Below are positions 36,999 to 46,048 of a DNA stretch of 64,000 bases, in pieces. Source of the DNA: Dichotomicrobium sp964540795 (GTDB lineage Bacteria; Pseudomonadota; Alphaproteobacteria; Rhizobiales; Rhodomicrobiaceae); assembly GCA_964540795.1 (NCBI GenBank), contig CAZINX010000010.1, positions 30,581 to 94,580 of the forward strand, written 5' to 3'. The translations under genes were made by a program, and so were the position numbers. How positions within the stretch are numbered: the stretch's first letter is position 1; every line of letters begins with the position of its first letter. The notes under the pieces are model-generated. The model ran no database searches, was not told where the DNA came from, and saw only the letters and a program-made list of their open reading frames with translations.

Positions 36999-39767
36999 CT
37001 AACCAGGCTGCATTTCCCCCGTTCGCAGGAACGCCAGGCGCATCTGCTTTTCCGTCTCGATAAGCGCGAAGAACACCGCCCCGATGACCACGATCAGGAC
37101 GCCGTCCACGAGCGGCACGGCCTGCGTTCCGAAAATCGCCTGCAGCGGCGGCAGGTAAGTGATGGCGAACTGCGCCGCGATCACCGTCAGCACCGAGGCC
37201 CAGACCACGCGGGTGGCCTTGACCGCGTTCCAGTTGAGCGAGGTGCTGTAGATGTTGCGGATGAAGAACAGGTGGAAAATCTCCAGCACCACCAGCATGT
37301 TCATCGCCATTGTCTGCGCGAGCACCTGCGGATAGCCCTTCTCCACCGCGTAGGCGTAGACGCCGAACACGGCCCCCAGAAACAGCGTCGACACCAGCAC
37401 GATATGCCAGACCAGTTCGCCGGTGAGCAGCGGCTCCTCGCGCGGGCGCGGCGGGCGGCGCATGGTCCCCGGCTCCGACGGTTCGAAGGCGAGCGACAGG
37501 CCCAGAGTCACGGCGGTGATCATGTTGATCCAGAGGATCTGGATTGCCGTGATTGGCAGCGCCATGCCGGCAAACAGCGCGACGATGATCGTCAGCGCCT
37601 CGCCGGCATTGGTCGGGAGCGTCCAGCTGATGACCTTCTTGATATTGTCGTAGACGGTGCGCCCCTCGCGCACGGCCGCCGCGATCGAGGCGAAATTGTC
37701 GTCCGCCAGCACGAACTCGGCAGCCTCCTTGGCGGCCTCGCTGCCCTTCTGTCCCATCGCGACGCCGGCATCGGCGCGCTTGAGCGCGGGCGCGTCGTTC
37801 ACCCCGTCGCCGGTCATCGCAACCGTCAGCCCGCGCGCTTGCAGCGCGGTCACGAGGCGCAGCTTGTGGGCGGGCGAGGTGCGCGCGAAGATGTCGGTCG
37901 ACACTGCCGCATCGGCGAGCGCGGCGTCGTCCAGCCCCTCGACGTCATTGCCTGTCAGCACGCGCTCGGCATTTTTGAGGCCGATCTGCGCGCCGATGGC
38001 GCGGGCGGTGACAGCGTGATCGCCGGTAATCATCTTCACGCGGATGCCCGCCGCGTGGCATTCGGCGACCGCCTCGATGGCTTCGGGGCGCGGCGGGTCG
38101 ATCAGGCCGATCAGTCCGATGATCGTCAGTTGCCCTTCGATATCTCCGGTGTTCAGAATCATGTGGTCCTGCGCGACCGGGCGCGAGGCCACGGCGATAA
38201 CGCGCTGGCCCTGACCTGCCAGACAGTCCACCATCTCGTGCCAGTAATCGCGGTCGAGCGGTGCGGTCCCGCCCTCTGGCGCGCGCTGGTTCGCGCACAT
38301 GCCGAGCACGACCTCCGGCGCGCCTTTCACATGAATGCAGCCGTGGCTCTCATGGTCGTGATGAATCACCGCCATGTAGCGATGCGCGGAATCGAAGGGG
38401 ATCGCATCGGTGCGCGTCCAGTCGCGGAACGGCTCCGGTCCTTCGCCCGAAATCTTGCCCGCAAGCGCCAGCAGCGCGCCCTCCATCGGGTCGCCCTCGA
38501 CGCGCCACCCCTCTTCAGCCGCGCGGAGCGCCGCATCGTTGCACAGCGCGGCGGCGCGGGCGAACTCGACCAGAATCGCGTGGTCTGCCGGGCCGGCATC
38601 CGCCTCGCGCGGACGGACCTCGCCCTCAGGCGAATATCCCTTGCCCTCAACCGAATAGAGATGGCCGCCGGCGGCGGCCATCGTGACCGCCATCATCTCG
38701 TTGCGGGTCAGCGTGCCGGTCTTGTCCGAGCAGATGACCGAGACCGAACCGAGCGTCTCGATGGCGGGGAGGCGGCGGACGATCGCGTTGCGCCTGGCCA
38801 TCGCCTGGACGCCGACGGCGAGCGTAATCGTCAGCACCGCGGGCAGCCCTTCGGGAATCGCCGCCACGGAGAGGCCGACGACGGCCATGAACAACTCGGC
38901 AAACGGCATCTGCCCGACGAAATAGCCGTAGGCGAGGATGCTCGCGGCCACGAGCAGGATGAACAGGGTCAGCCAGCGCGCAAAGCCGTCCATCTGGCGC
39001 ACAAGCGGCGTGGTCAGTTGCTCCACGCGCGACAGCATTCCGCTGATGCGCCCGATCTCGGTTGAGGGGCCGGTAGCCACAACGACGCCGCGCCCCGCGC
39101 CAGCGGCGACGAGCGTGCCGCTGAAAAGCATGGACGTGCGGTCGCCCAGCGCCGAGTCCTCCGCGACGGGCCGGGAGTCCTTGTCCACCGGCACGGATTC
39201 GCCGGTCAGGATCGCCTCTTCGGCCTTCAGCCCGCGCGCCTCGATCAGCCGCAGATCGGCGGGCACCCGGTCGCCGGCCTCAAGCAGCACGATGTCTCCG
39301 GGCGCCAGCTCCGCGGCGTCCACCCGCTGCCGGCGTCCGTCGCGCAGAACCGCCGAGCGCGGCGCGAGCATCCCGCGGATCGCCTCCATCGCCTTTTCGG
39401 CGCGCCCCTCCTGCACGAAACCGATAATCGCGTTCACCACCACGACCGCGAGGATCACGCCGGTGTCGACCCAGTGCTGCAACAGCGCGGTGACGACCGC
39501 CGCGCCGATCAGCACATAGATCAGGACGTTATGGAAGTGGTTCAGGAAGCGCAGGATCGGGCTGCGCCTGGGCGGCTCGGGCAGGCGGTTCTCGCCGTAT
39601 TCTTGCAGCCTGCGCCGGGCCTCCTCGGAGGTCAGCCCTTCCGGCGTTGCATCCACCGCGCGGAGCGCGTCCCCGATCGGCAGCGCATGGAAGGCGCTGG
39701 CACCCGGATGATGCTCGTCGCCGTTGTCCTGACGTTCCTCGGCGAGCGCGCTTTGTTGGCTTGTCAT
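36999..39767 (-). CDS. P-type cation-transporting ATPase (PMR1/SERCA-like, altered TM6)
   Basis: The start at 39767 (MTSQQSALAEE) is chosen because upstream sequence shows no protein-like character; the Shine-Dalgarno is weak. The 922-residue protein has a cation-ATPase N-domain (LTSEEARRRLQEYGENRLPEP), ILTGESVPVDKDS, VAAIPEGLPAVLTITLAVG (TM4), VICSDKTGTLTRNEM with D348, and VAMTGDGVNDAPALK. TM5 keeps an Asn and Glu (LPTNAGEAL), but TM6 reads ILWINMITA, with Ala where calcium pumps have Asp. The ion may therefore differ from Ca2+, with Na+, K+ or Mn2+ possible. It appears monocistronic. Confidence 0.9.
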   Translation of the reverse strand: MTSQQSALAEERQDNGDEHHPGASAFHALPIGDALRAVDATPEGLTSEEARRRLQEYGENRLPEPPRRSPILRFLNHFHNVLIYVLIGAAVVTALLQHWVDTGVILAVVVVNAIIGFVQEGRAEKAMEAIRGMLAPRSAVLRDGRRQRVDAAELAPGDIVLLEAGDRVPADLRLIEARGLKAEEAILTGESVPVDKDSRPVAEDSALGDRTSMLFSGTLVAAGAGRGVVVATGPSTEIGRISGMLSRVEQLTTPLVRQMDGFARWLTLFILLVAASILAYGYFVGQMPFAELFMAVVGLSVAAIPEGLPAVLTITLAVGVQAMARRNAIVRRLPAIETLGSVSVICSDKTGTLTRNEMMAVTMAAAGGHLYSVEGKGYSPEGEVRPREADAGPADHAILVEFARAAALCNDAALRAAEEGWRVEGDPMEGALLALAGKISGEGPEPFRDWTRTDAIPFDSAHRYMAVIHHDHESHGCIHVKGAPEVVLGMCANQRAPEGGTAPLDRDYWHEMVDCLAGQGQRVIAVASRPVAQDHMILNTGDIEGQLTIIGLIGLIDPPRPEAIEAVAECHAAGIRVKMITGDHAVTARAIGAQIGLKNAERVLTGNDVEGLDDAALADAAVSTDIFARTSPAHKLRLVTALQARGLTVAMTGDGVNDAPALKRADAGVAMGQKGSEAAKEAAEFVLADDNFASIAAAVREGRTVYDNIKKVISWTLPTNAGEALTIIVALFAGMALPITAIQILWINMITAVTLGLSLAFEPSEPGTMRRPPRPREEPLLTGELVWHIVLVSTLFLGAVFGVYAYAVEKGYPQVLAQTMAMNMLVVLEIFHLFFIRNIYSTSLNWNAVKATRVVWASVLTVIAAQFAITYLPPLQAIFGTQAVPLVDGVLIVVIGAVFFALIETEKQMRLAFLRTGEMQPG

Positions 39768-40025
39768 GATCGAATTACCGCAGGATGAACGAGAACATTG
39801 CCTGACAGGATGCGCGCAGAGCGAACGCGCGCTCAGGAGGTAAGCATGGACCATGCCGCTGGCAATCCATTCAGGGCGTCGTTTCCGTGATCGTCGCGGT
39901 TTCGAACGGCTGATCGGCGCGCGGCGGGCCGGGACATCGTCGCCGCGCCCCCGGTTGCGCGAAGCCGCACATCTTCGGGATGCCGCCGAGCCATGGGGCA
40001 ACGCCGAGAAACCGCGAGGCTGGGG

Positions 40026-40403
40026 CTAACCCTTCAACGTGTCCTTGAGCGCGGTCAGCAGCGCCTTCGCCTCGCCCGCCGTCTCCGTTACCGTTTCGCC
40101 GCGCGTCTTGAAGGCGTCGAACACGTCAGACTTGTTCTGCCGGCCGCTCTCCCACGCGGCGCGGAGATTTTCCAGAGACTTCAGCTCGGACTCCAGTTCG
40201 CCGAGCTTGAGCCTCAGCTTGTCCTTTTTGCCCTTGATGTCGTCGGAGTCGCCCTTGTTGGGCGCGATCAGATCGCCGTAGATGTCGTATATCCTGGCGG
40301 AGGGAAGATCAGCCGGGGCGTCCCTGGAAGCGCTGCCTTTACTGCCGAGGCTGAAAACAAGCAGCACGGCCAAGCCAATAATGGCCAGTGCGACGGCTTC
40401 CAT
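40026..40403 (-). CDS. small membrane-anchored coiled-coil protein
   Basis: GGGGGA lies just before ATG 40403. The 125-residue protein has one N-terminal transmembrane helix (AVALAIIGLAVLLVFSLG). A charged helical segment follows with heptad-like KKDKLRLKLGELESELKSLENLRAAW (about 60-90), then a Thr/Ala/Lys-rich tail. It is not assigned to a family. It lies downstream of rpsT on the same strand with a 173-base gap, so independent transcription is likely. Confidence 0.6.
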   Translation of the reverse strand: MEAVALAIIGLAVLLVFSLGSKGSASRDAPADLPSARIYDIYGDLIAPNKGDSDDIKGKKDKLRLKLGELESELKSLENLRAAWESGRQNKSDVFDAFKTRGETVTETAGEAKALLTALKDTLKG

Positions 40404-40576
40404 CGCGTCCCCCGTGCCAACCGAAAACGCCCAAATCTACTTGAATTTTGGCTTTTCGGCAACACTAGGCGCACATATTGGGGGTGCGACGGCGCGAAGG
40501 CCCGAGTCACACGGACTGAGCAAGCGAAAGCCGCCGCGTAGCCGCCGCAGCGGACGGGGTCTCGGATTTTGAGCGG

Positions 40577-40846
40577 TTACGCCTCGCCCAGCTTGCGCAC
40601 GCGATGCGACAGCCGCGAGATGGTCCGCGCGGCCGTGTTCTTGTGCATCATGCCCTTTTGCGCGCCGCGCATGATCTCCGGCTGGGCCTGGCGCAGGGCT
40701 TCGCGCGCGGCTTCCGCGTCTCCGGCCGCGACGGCGTCGTTCACGCGGCGGATAAAGGTGCGCACCCGGCTCTTGCGCGCCTTGTTCACTTCGGTGCGCC
40801 GCTCGATCTTGCGGACAGCGCGTTTGGCGGTTTTCGTATTGGGCAT
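40577..40846 (-). CDS. rpsT: 30S ribosomal protein S20
   Basis: The 89-residue basic protein begins MPNTKTAKRAVRKIERRTEVNKARKSRVRTF. It continues with EAAREALRQAQPEIMRGAQKGMMHKNTAARTISRLSHRV, the family signature. It binds 16S rRNA in the small subunit. GAGAG lies 6 bases before the start codon. A strong promoter sits about 80 bases upstream. dnaA, often beside rpsT in this group, is not present here. Confidence 0.96.
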   Translation of the reverse strand: MPNTKTAKRAVRKIERRTEVNKARKSRVRTFIRRVNDAVAAGDAEAAREALRQAQPEIMRGAQKGMMHKNTAARTISRLSHRVRKLGEA

Positions 40847-40922
40847 TGCGGCTCTCGTCTCTCAAAACTGAAAGCGCGCGCGAAAGCTGCCCGCGCGCGC
40901 ATCGCATTCGGTTGATTTGTGA

Positions 40923-40950
40923 TGTATACCCCGCGCACGCGCCGGGTCAA
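40923..40950 (-). promoter_or_regulatory. strong sigma-70-type promoter of rpsT
   Basis: On the minus strand TTGACC (40945-40950) and TATACA (40923-40928) are separated by 16 bases. They stand about 77 bases upstream of the rpsT start codon. A GC-rich inverted repeat (GCGCGCGC arms, about 40874-40900) lies in the leader. The quality fits high expression of a ribosomal protein gene. Confidence 0.68.
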
Positions 40951-40954
40951 GCCG

Positions 40955-41533
40955 TCACTGCGTCGAGCGCGGATCGACCGTGCCGAGCACATCCAGTTCG
41001 CCGCCCGCCACGCGCCTCAGCACCACGATCTCGCCGGAGCTGGGAAACACGTTCGTCAGCCGCGTGATGTTCACCTGGTGCGTGACCATGACGACCGGGC
41101 GCGACAGGTCCATCCCGGCGATCATCTCACGCAGTTCGCGGGTTTGCGCCGGGCCACGCTCCCGATTGCGGAAGAACGAGTTGAGCGCGGGTAGAGGCTC
41201 CACCGGGCCAAGGTCCAAAAGCTCCGCGGTGTCCATGCAGCGGCACCACTGGCTGGAGAACACGCGCGCCCGCTCGACGCCAACGCTGCGCAGGAAATCG
41301 CCCGTGCGCCGCGCCTGCCGCCGGCCGGCCTTCGACAGGTTGCGCTGGGTCGCGCAGTCGCCAAGCGTGAAGTTCGCCGGATCGCCGCCGCCCGGCGCGA
41401 GCGCGTGGCGCATGATGGCGATGTGGCCCGGCTCGGCCAGCTTCTCGGCGAGGCTGTCGTCGGCATGGGCGGGCGCGACGATCAGGTAGGCGAAAGCGAA
41501 GGCGGCGAAAAGCGCGCCAAGAAGGCTGTTCAC
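40955..41533 (-). CDS. periplasmic histidine phosphatase superfamily protein
   Basis: The GTG at 41533 is preferred to ATG 41548 because GGGGAG lies 7 bases before it and it gives a compact signal peptide (about residues 1-23, ending APAHA). The 192-residue protein has the branch signature IAIMRHALAPGGGDP with the phospho-accepting His. LSKAGRRQARRTGDFL, RVFSSQWCRCMDTA, and a second His in VVMVTHQVNI follow. Family members remove phosphate from small molecules or lipids; the substrate here is unknown. Its stop lies at the rpsT promoter. Confidence 0.82.
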   Translation of the reverse strand: MNSLLGALFAAFAFAYLIVAPAHADDSLAEKLAEPGHIAIMRHALAPGGGDPANFTLGDCATQRNLSKAGRRQARRTGDFLRSVGVERARVFSSQWCRCMDTAELLDLGPVEPLPALNSFFRNRERGPAQTRELREMIAGMDLSRPVVMVTHQVNITRLTNVFPSSGEIVVLRRVAGGELDVLGTVDPRSTQ

Positions 41534-41626
41534 GGGAAATCTCCCCATGCGGTTTCGTTACGGTCCCCGCTATCATACGCTGGCGGCAGCCGCCGGATTG
41601 CCGCCGCGCCAGAGGATCGGAACTCC

Positions 41627-42571
41627 ATGCTCCACCGCACCATCCACGACACCCACCGCCATTACGCCTGGGACCGCGCGGCCCCGCCAGTCGCCACCGC
41701 CGCGCCGGGCGATACCCTCACCCTGATCTGCCGCGACGCCTGGGACGGCGTCATCACGCCAGCCAGCGGCCCGGACATCCTGCGCGCCGACATGAGCGGG
41801 CGGGTGAACCCCGTCACGGGGCCGGTCTACGTGGAGGGCGCGGAGCCCGGCGACACGCTGGTCGTTACAATGGAGAGCTACCGGCCCTCGGGCTGGGGCT
41901 GGACGGCGAACATCCCCGGCTTCGGGCTGCTGGCCGAGGATTTCACCGAACCCGCGCTGCGCCACTGGCATTATGATCCGACGGGCGGCACCCCGCTCAT
42001 GTTCGGCGCGCTCGCGCAAATCCCGCTCGCGCCGTTCACCGGCACGATCGGCATCGCCCCCGCCGCGCCGGGCCCGCACGACATCATCCCGCCGCGGCGC
42101 ACCGGCGGGAACATGGATGTCCGTGATCTGGTCGAGGGCAGCGTGCTCCGCCTGCCGGTCGAGGTGGCGGGCGCGCTTTTGTCGATCGGCGACACCCACG
42201 CCGCGCAGGGCGATGGCGAGGTCTGCGGCACCGCGATCGAGACGCCAATGGAGGTGACGGTGCGGCTCGATCTGGAGAAAGGCAACGCCGCTGCATTCCC
42301 GCGCCTGATCCGGCCCAGCGCCGAAATGCCGCCCGCTGGCCCGGTCGACGTGACGATGGGCATCGGCCCCGATCTGCACAGGGCCGCGCGGGACGCGCTG
42401 CGCGGCATGATCGACCTGCTCAGCGCGCGGCACGGCCTCGCGCCGGTTGATGCCTACATGCTTTGCAGCGTGGCGGGCGGCCTGCGCATCAGCCAGCTCG
42501 TCGATGCGCCGAACTGGACCGTCAGCTTTCAAATGCCGCGCGGCATCTTCGCGGATCAGAAGCGCCGATAG
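41627..42571 (+). CDS. acetamidase/formamidase family protein
   Basis: ATG 41627 has a GAGG about 12 bases upstream. The 314-residue protein follows the FmdA/AmdA pattern: GPVYVEGAEPGDTLVVTMESY near residue 67, RRTGGNMDVRDLVEGSVLRLPVEVAGALLSIGDTHAAQGDGEVCGTAIE around 165-210, and DAYMLCSVAGGLRISQLVD. It would hydrolyse formamide or short amides to ammonia and an acid. It is cytoplasmic with no signal. The 3' end overlaps the convergent bcsS gene by 16 bases. Confidence 0.87.
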   Translation: MLHRTIHDTHRHYAWDRAAPPVATAAPGDTLTLICRDAWDGVITPASGPDILRADMSGRVNPVTGPVYVEGAEPGDTLVVTMESYRPSGWGWTANIPGFGLLAEDFTEPALRHWHYDPTGGTPLMFGALAQIPLAPFTGTIGIAPAAPGPHDIIPPRRTGGNMDVRDLVEGSVLRLPVEVAGALLSIGDTHAAQGDGEVCGTAIETPMEVTVRLDLEKGNAAAFPRLIRPSAEMPPAGPVDVTMGIGPDLHRAARDALRGMIDLLSARHGLAPVDAYMLCSVAGGLRISQLVDAPNWTVSFQMPRGIFADQKRR

Positions 42572-43365
42572 AACGACAACGCGCCGTAAGCGCCGGTCTC
42601 CGCGTCATAGTTGCCGGCGACGCCGCCCGAGACCGTCACGTCGCAGCTGCCGCAATGCCAGCGCGCAAAGCCGCCGAGCCGGTGTCCGTCAAACGCCCGG
42701 TCGCCAAACGCCCGCGCCTCCGGACCGAGCGAGAGCCACCGCACTGGGCGCAGGCCCAGCTTCACCGCGCCGGAATACGCGTCAAACGTGGTCGCGTAGG
42801 ATACATCCACGCTGAGCCACGCCCAGGTCGCGAGGTCGACCCAGGTCTCAAGCGCGGCCTTTGCCCCTACATGCGCGCCAGCCAGCGGATTCTCCCAGTC
42901 AACTGGGGTTATGGCCTGCTCCTCGTAAGCCACGCCGGCGAACAGCCTTGCGGTCATCGGCCCGGTGCTGAGCTGCCATCCGATAAGCGCCTCGGCCTGC
43001 ACAACATCAGCGCGCCGGTCGAATGTCGCCAGGCCGACGGCGCTGTCCTTGCTGGACCTGAGGCCGTGAAAGCCGGAGCCGGCGTAGAGCCGGACGCGCA
43101 GACCGTCCCGGTCAAGTCCGGCGGGCGCCAACGTCACGCCGCCATAGCTGAACAGCGCGCTGTCGGTGACATCCATGCCGGCGAAAACGTCCGCGCCGCT
43201 GATCCAGTCGGAATCGGCGATATCCGGCGCGAGCAGCGTGGAGAGATCGACCGCCCGCGCTGGCGTGGCCCCGGCTGCTGCGCCCGCGCATAACCAGATT
43301 GCGACAAGTAAAGCGCGCCACGCACGCGCGCGACGGCGCGGCCGCCTGCCCCCCATCGGCCCCAT
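42556..43365 (-). CDS. bcsS: cellulose biosynthesis protein BcsS-like outer-membrane barrel
   Basis: The 269-residue protein has a basic N-terminus and a signal peptide (about residues 15-38, ending TPARA). Alternating strands then suggest a beta barrel: FSYGGVTLAPAG, RVRLYAGSGFHG, VQAEALIGWQL, MTARLFAGVAYEEQ. It ends in aromatic LSFYRRF, typical of outer-membrane barrels. The pattern matches the BcsS family. No other cellulose synthase gene is present in the window, so the gene is an orphan here. The start is uncertain by a few codons, and a TATAAC-like -10 lies just upstream. Confidence 0.72.
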   Translation of the reverse strand: MGPMGGRRPRRRARAWRALLVAIWLCAGAAAGATPARAVDLSTLLAPDIADSDWISGADVFAGMDVTDSALFSYGGVTLAPAGLDRDGLRVRLYAGSGFHGLRSSKDSAVGLATFDRRADVVQAEALIGWQLSTGPMTARLFAGVAYEEQAITPVDWENPLAGAHVGAKAALETWVDLATWAWLSVDVSYATTFDAYSGAVKLGLRPVRWLSLGPEARAFGDRAFDGHRLGGFARWHCGSCDVTVSGGVAGNYDAETGAYGALSFYRRF

Positions 43366-43615
43366 TTTTTTACGGCCTTGTTATACCCCAACCCGCATTT
43401 ATTTACGCATTTCGTTAACGACGTGTCAAATCGGGATACAGCGCGCGTGAGCCGACGCATTCGCGCCACAACCTGCGGGCAGGATCATGCGCGTGAAGCG
43501 CCTGTGCGCGGAATTGGCTTGACGCAGGGCGGGCGCGGGCTTTCGTTTGCCGCGGTTTTCCGATGGCTGGCAGGGACGGGCAGTTGCGCGTATGCGTTTG
43601 AGAGGACGGGAGAGG

Positions 43616-44587
43616 ATGCGCCGGATCGCTGGCGTGGTCACGACACTTGTGCTTGTTCTGGCGCTTTCCGGCTGCGGCTCGGGACTGGCCGAACTGTCCA
43701 GCGCCACACAGGCGGCAGCGCCCGCGCAGACCTATATGGAGGTGGGGGACCCGCCGGTGCGTCTGGCCGTAAACGATACCGGACAGGGAAATCCGGTCGT
43801 TCTGATCCACGGGCTGGGCACCAACAGCTACACCTGGCGCCGGATCGCGCCCGAACTGGCGCAGACCCACCGGGTCATCACCATCGACCTGAAGGGCTTC
43901 GGCGCTTCGGAAAAGCCGCTGGAAGGCGACTACACCGTGCGCGCGCAGGCCGATCTGGTGCAGGAGGTGATCGAGGCCAAGGGGCTGAGCGACGTCACGC
44001 TCATCGGCCATTCCTATGGCGGCGGGATTTCGCTGCTGCTCGCGCTCGATGACGCAAAGGCGGGCGACAAGCGCATCAGCCGGCTCGTTCTGCTTGACAG
44101 CATCGCCTACCCGCAGGAGACGCCTCTTTTCTTCGATCTGCTTGAGGTCCCGGTCATTGGCGATCTGAGCATGTCGATGATCCCTGCCGACGTGCAGATC
44201 GAGCAGGCGCTGCGTCTGGCTTACGAGGACCACGCGGCGATTACCCCGGAAGCGATCGCGCGCTATTCCGCGCCGCTGGCGACCACGGGCGGCAAACATG
44301 CCCTGGTCGAGACGATCCGCAATATCGTGCCGGAGGATATCGAAATCATTGCGCGGCAATATCCGAACGTCAAGGTGCCGACGCTCATCGTATGGTGCAA
44401 CCGCGACCGGGTCGTCCCGATCGAGCTGGGGCAGCGGCTGGCCGCGAACATGCCCAACGCCGGGCTGCGCATCGTGCGCGGCTGCGGCCACGCCCCGCAG
44501 GAAGAAAAGCCCGCCGAGACCCTGGAGGTCATCAAGGCGCATCTGCGCGGCGAGCATGACGCCCATCTCGGCGCACAGACGAATTAA
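43616..44587 (+). CDS. alpha/beta hydrolase lipoprotein
   Basis: Starting at ATG 43616, the 323-residue protein has a lipoprotein signal with lipobox LSGC (Cys near residue 20). It is therefore predicted to be lipid-anchored outside the inner membrane. The hydrolase core shows PVVLIHGLGTNSYTW, the nucleophile elbow LIGHSYGGG, an acidic residue in WCNRDRVVP, and the catalytic His in RGCGHAPQEEKP. It is probably an esterase or lipase-like enzyme of unknown substrate. Its stop overlaps that of the convergent alkaline phosphatase gene by 4 bases. Confidence 0.85.
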   Translation: MRRIAGVVTTLVLVLALSGCGSGLAELSSATQAAAPAQTYMEVGDPPVRLAVNDTGQGNPVVLIHGLGTNSYTWRRIAPELAQTHRVITIDLKGFGASEKPLEGDYTVRAQADLVQEVIEAKGLSDVTLIGHSYGGGISLLLALDDAKAGDKRISRLVLLDSIAYPQETPLFFDLLEVPVIGDLSMSMIPADVQIEQALRLAYEDHAAITPEAIARYSAPLATTGGKHALVETIRNIVPEDIEIIARQYPNVKVPTLIVWCNRDRVVPIELGQRLAANMPNAGLRIVRGCGHAPQEEKPAETLEVIKAHLRGEHDAHLGAQTN

Positions 44588-45879
44588 CGCTGGGGTTTCT
44601 GGCCGAACAGCGTCGCGTGCATGATGTCGTAAATCTGGGTGTTGTCGACGACGCCGCGCACCATGTGGGCGTTCATGCCCGCCGCGCGCACCAGAATGCC
44701 GCCCGACACATCGAAATAGGTGGCCCAGGCAATGGCGAACGGCCAGGTCTGGCCGCGCCGGTCCGGCGCGGAGATGAAAGGCGGCGTGCCCGTGCCCGCC
44801 TTGCCATCTAGCGGCGCCCCGTTTGGGCCGCTGCCGGGCACGGTGTCCCCCGGCGAAACGGCATAGCGCGGATCGGGGCCGAGCACCTGCATTCCGCCCG
44901 CGTCGCTGTCGGAGGTCATCAGCAGCAGCGTGTCCGGGTTCTCGCGCACGAAGCCGTGCAGCAGGCCAACGGCCTGATCGGCGCGGCGCAGCGCCTCCAG
45001 CGTACCGCGCGCGTTGTTTGCGTTGGCGAGGTTATCGGTCCCTTCTTCCTCCACGACCAGGAAGAAGCCGTCTTCCGCGCGCGACAGGATCGCCAGCGCG
45101 GCCTCGGCCATCTGCGCCACCGTCGGCGCGCCCGGCACATATGCTTCCTTGCCTTCGCGCGCGTTCTCCTCTTCGCTCTGGTCATTGAAGGTGTGGCCCG
45201 AGGCAAACACGCCCAGGAGCTTCTCGACTTCGGAGAGATCGAGCGCGGCGAGCTGCTCGGCATCGTAGACGATGGCGTACCCCGCTTCCTCGGCTTCGCG
45301 TATCAGGTTGCGGCCATCCTTCCGCACGCCTTCGCCATGCGTGCCCTCGACGCCCTCGGGCAGCAAAAACTTCTCGCCGCCGGCCATGATAACCCGCGCG
45401 TCAGAGGCGATCACCTGTGCGGCGATGTCATCGCGATTGCCGCGATCTTCGGACGATGCAAGGAATACCGCCGTCCCCGGCTCGGCAATGTGCCCGGTCT
45501 GCACGATGCCGACCGCGCGGCCTTCGTCCCGCGCCTGCTGCATCAGGGATTTGTCAACGCCCGAGGCGGCCTTAACCGGGGTCGCGCCGTCCATGCCAAA
45601 GCTGTCGCCCTGCACCTTCACGCCATAGGCATGGACCGTCGCGCCGCCGTGGGAGGTGCTGGTGAGCGCGTCGGTCATGTGTCCGGTGTAGACCGCCATT
45701 GCCGGCAGCGCGTCATAGTTCAGCCGGCCGTCCGGCCCGACATCCTTCATGCGCAGCGCCGTCCAATGGTTCAGACCCGCGCCATCGGGGTGGAAGAAGA
45801 TCACGTTGCCGCCGCTCTGCGCATGAGCAGCGAGCGGCATACAGGCCGCGATCAGCAATGCGACAAACAGACGTTTCAT
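44584..45879 (-). CDS. alkaline phosphatase (PhoA-type family)
   Basis: The 431-residue protein has a Sec signal (MKRLFVALLIAACMPLAAHAQ). FHPDGAGLNHW holds the first metal-binding Asp (D32). TSHGGATVHAYGVK aligns with the nucleophile region of PhoA, making S76 the likely nucleophile, with Thr replacing PhoA Asp101. VVEEEGTDNLANANN and MTSDSDAGG supply further ligands. The periplasmic enzyme releases phosphate from organic esters. It is preceded by a Pho box and -10 element, so phosphate starvation should induce it. Metal preference cannot be read from the sequence. Confidence 0.87.
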   Translation of the reverse strand: MKRLFVALLIAACMPLAAHAQSGGNVIFFHPDGAGLNHWTALRMKDVGPDGRLNYDALPAMAVYTGHMTDALTSTSHGGATVHAYGVKVQGDSFGMDGATPVKAASGVDKSLMQQARDEGRAVGIVQTGHIAEPGTAVFLASSEDRGNRDDIAAQVIASDARVIMAGGEKFLLPEGVEGTHGEGVRKDGRNLIREAEEAGYAIVYDAEQLAALDLSEVEKLLGVFASGHTFNDQSEEENAREGKEAYVPGAPTVAQMAEAALAILSRAEDGFFLVVEEEGTDNLANANNARGTLEALRRADQAVGLLHGFVRENPDTLLLMTSDSDAGGMQVLGPDPRYAVSPGDTVPGSGPNGAPLDGKAGTGTPPFISAPDRRGQTWPFAIAWATYFDVSGGILVRAAGMNAHMVRGVVDNTQIYDIMHATLFGQKPQR

Positions 45880-45915
45880 GGCTTCCCTCCCGACTGACTT
45901 TGCAACGCCTGCCGG

Positions 45916-45950
45916 AGTTTAGCTAAGATCGCATGACAGTTTAATGTCGC
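45916..45950 (-). promoter_or_regulatory. Pho box and -10 element of the alkaline phosphatase gene
   Basis: On the minus strand GCGACAT, a 4-base TAAA spacer and CTGTCAT (45933-45950) form a Pho box. The second half is perfect and the first matches 4 of 7. Eleven bases further on is TAAACT (45916-45921), a fair -10 at the spacing seen in PhoB-activated promoters. The start codon is 36 bases beyond the -10. Confidence 0.65.
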
Positions 45951-46048
45951 GGCGCGGCCGCGGAGGCTGTTGACTCGCCCGCGGAGCGGACCGTAAGCCT
46001 TGCTGCAACCTCTCCGTGTCAACCGCAGCGTTCCAGAGAGCCACAGCC

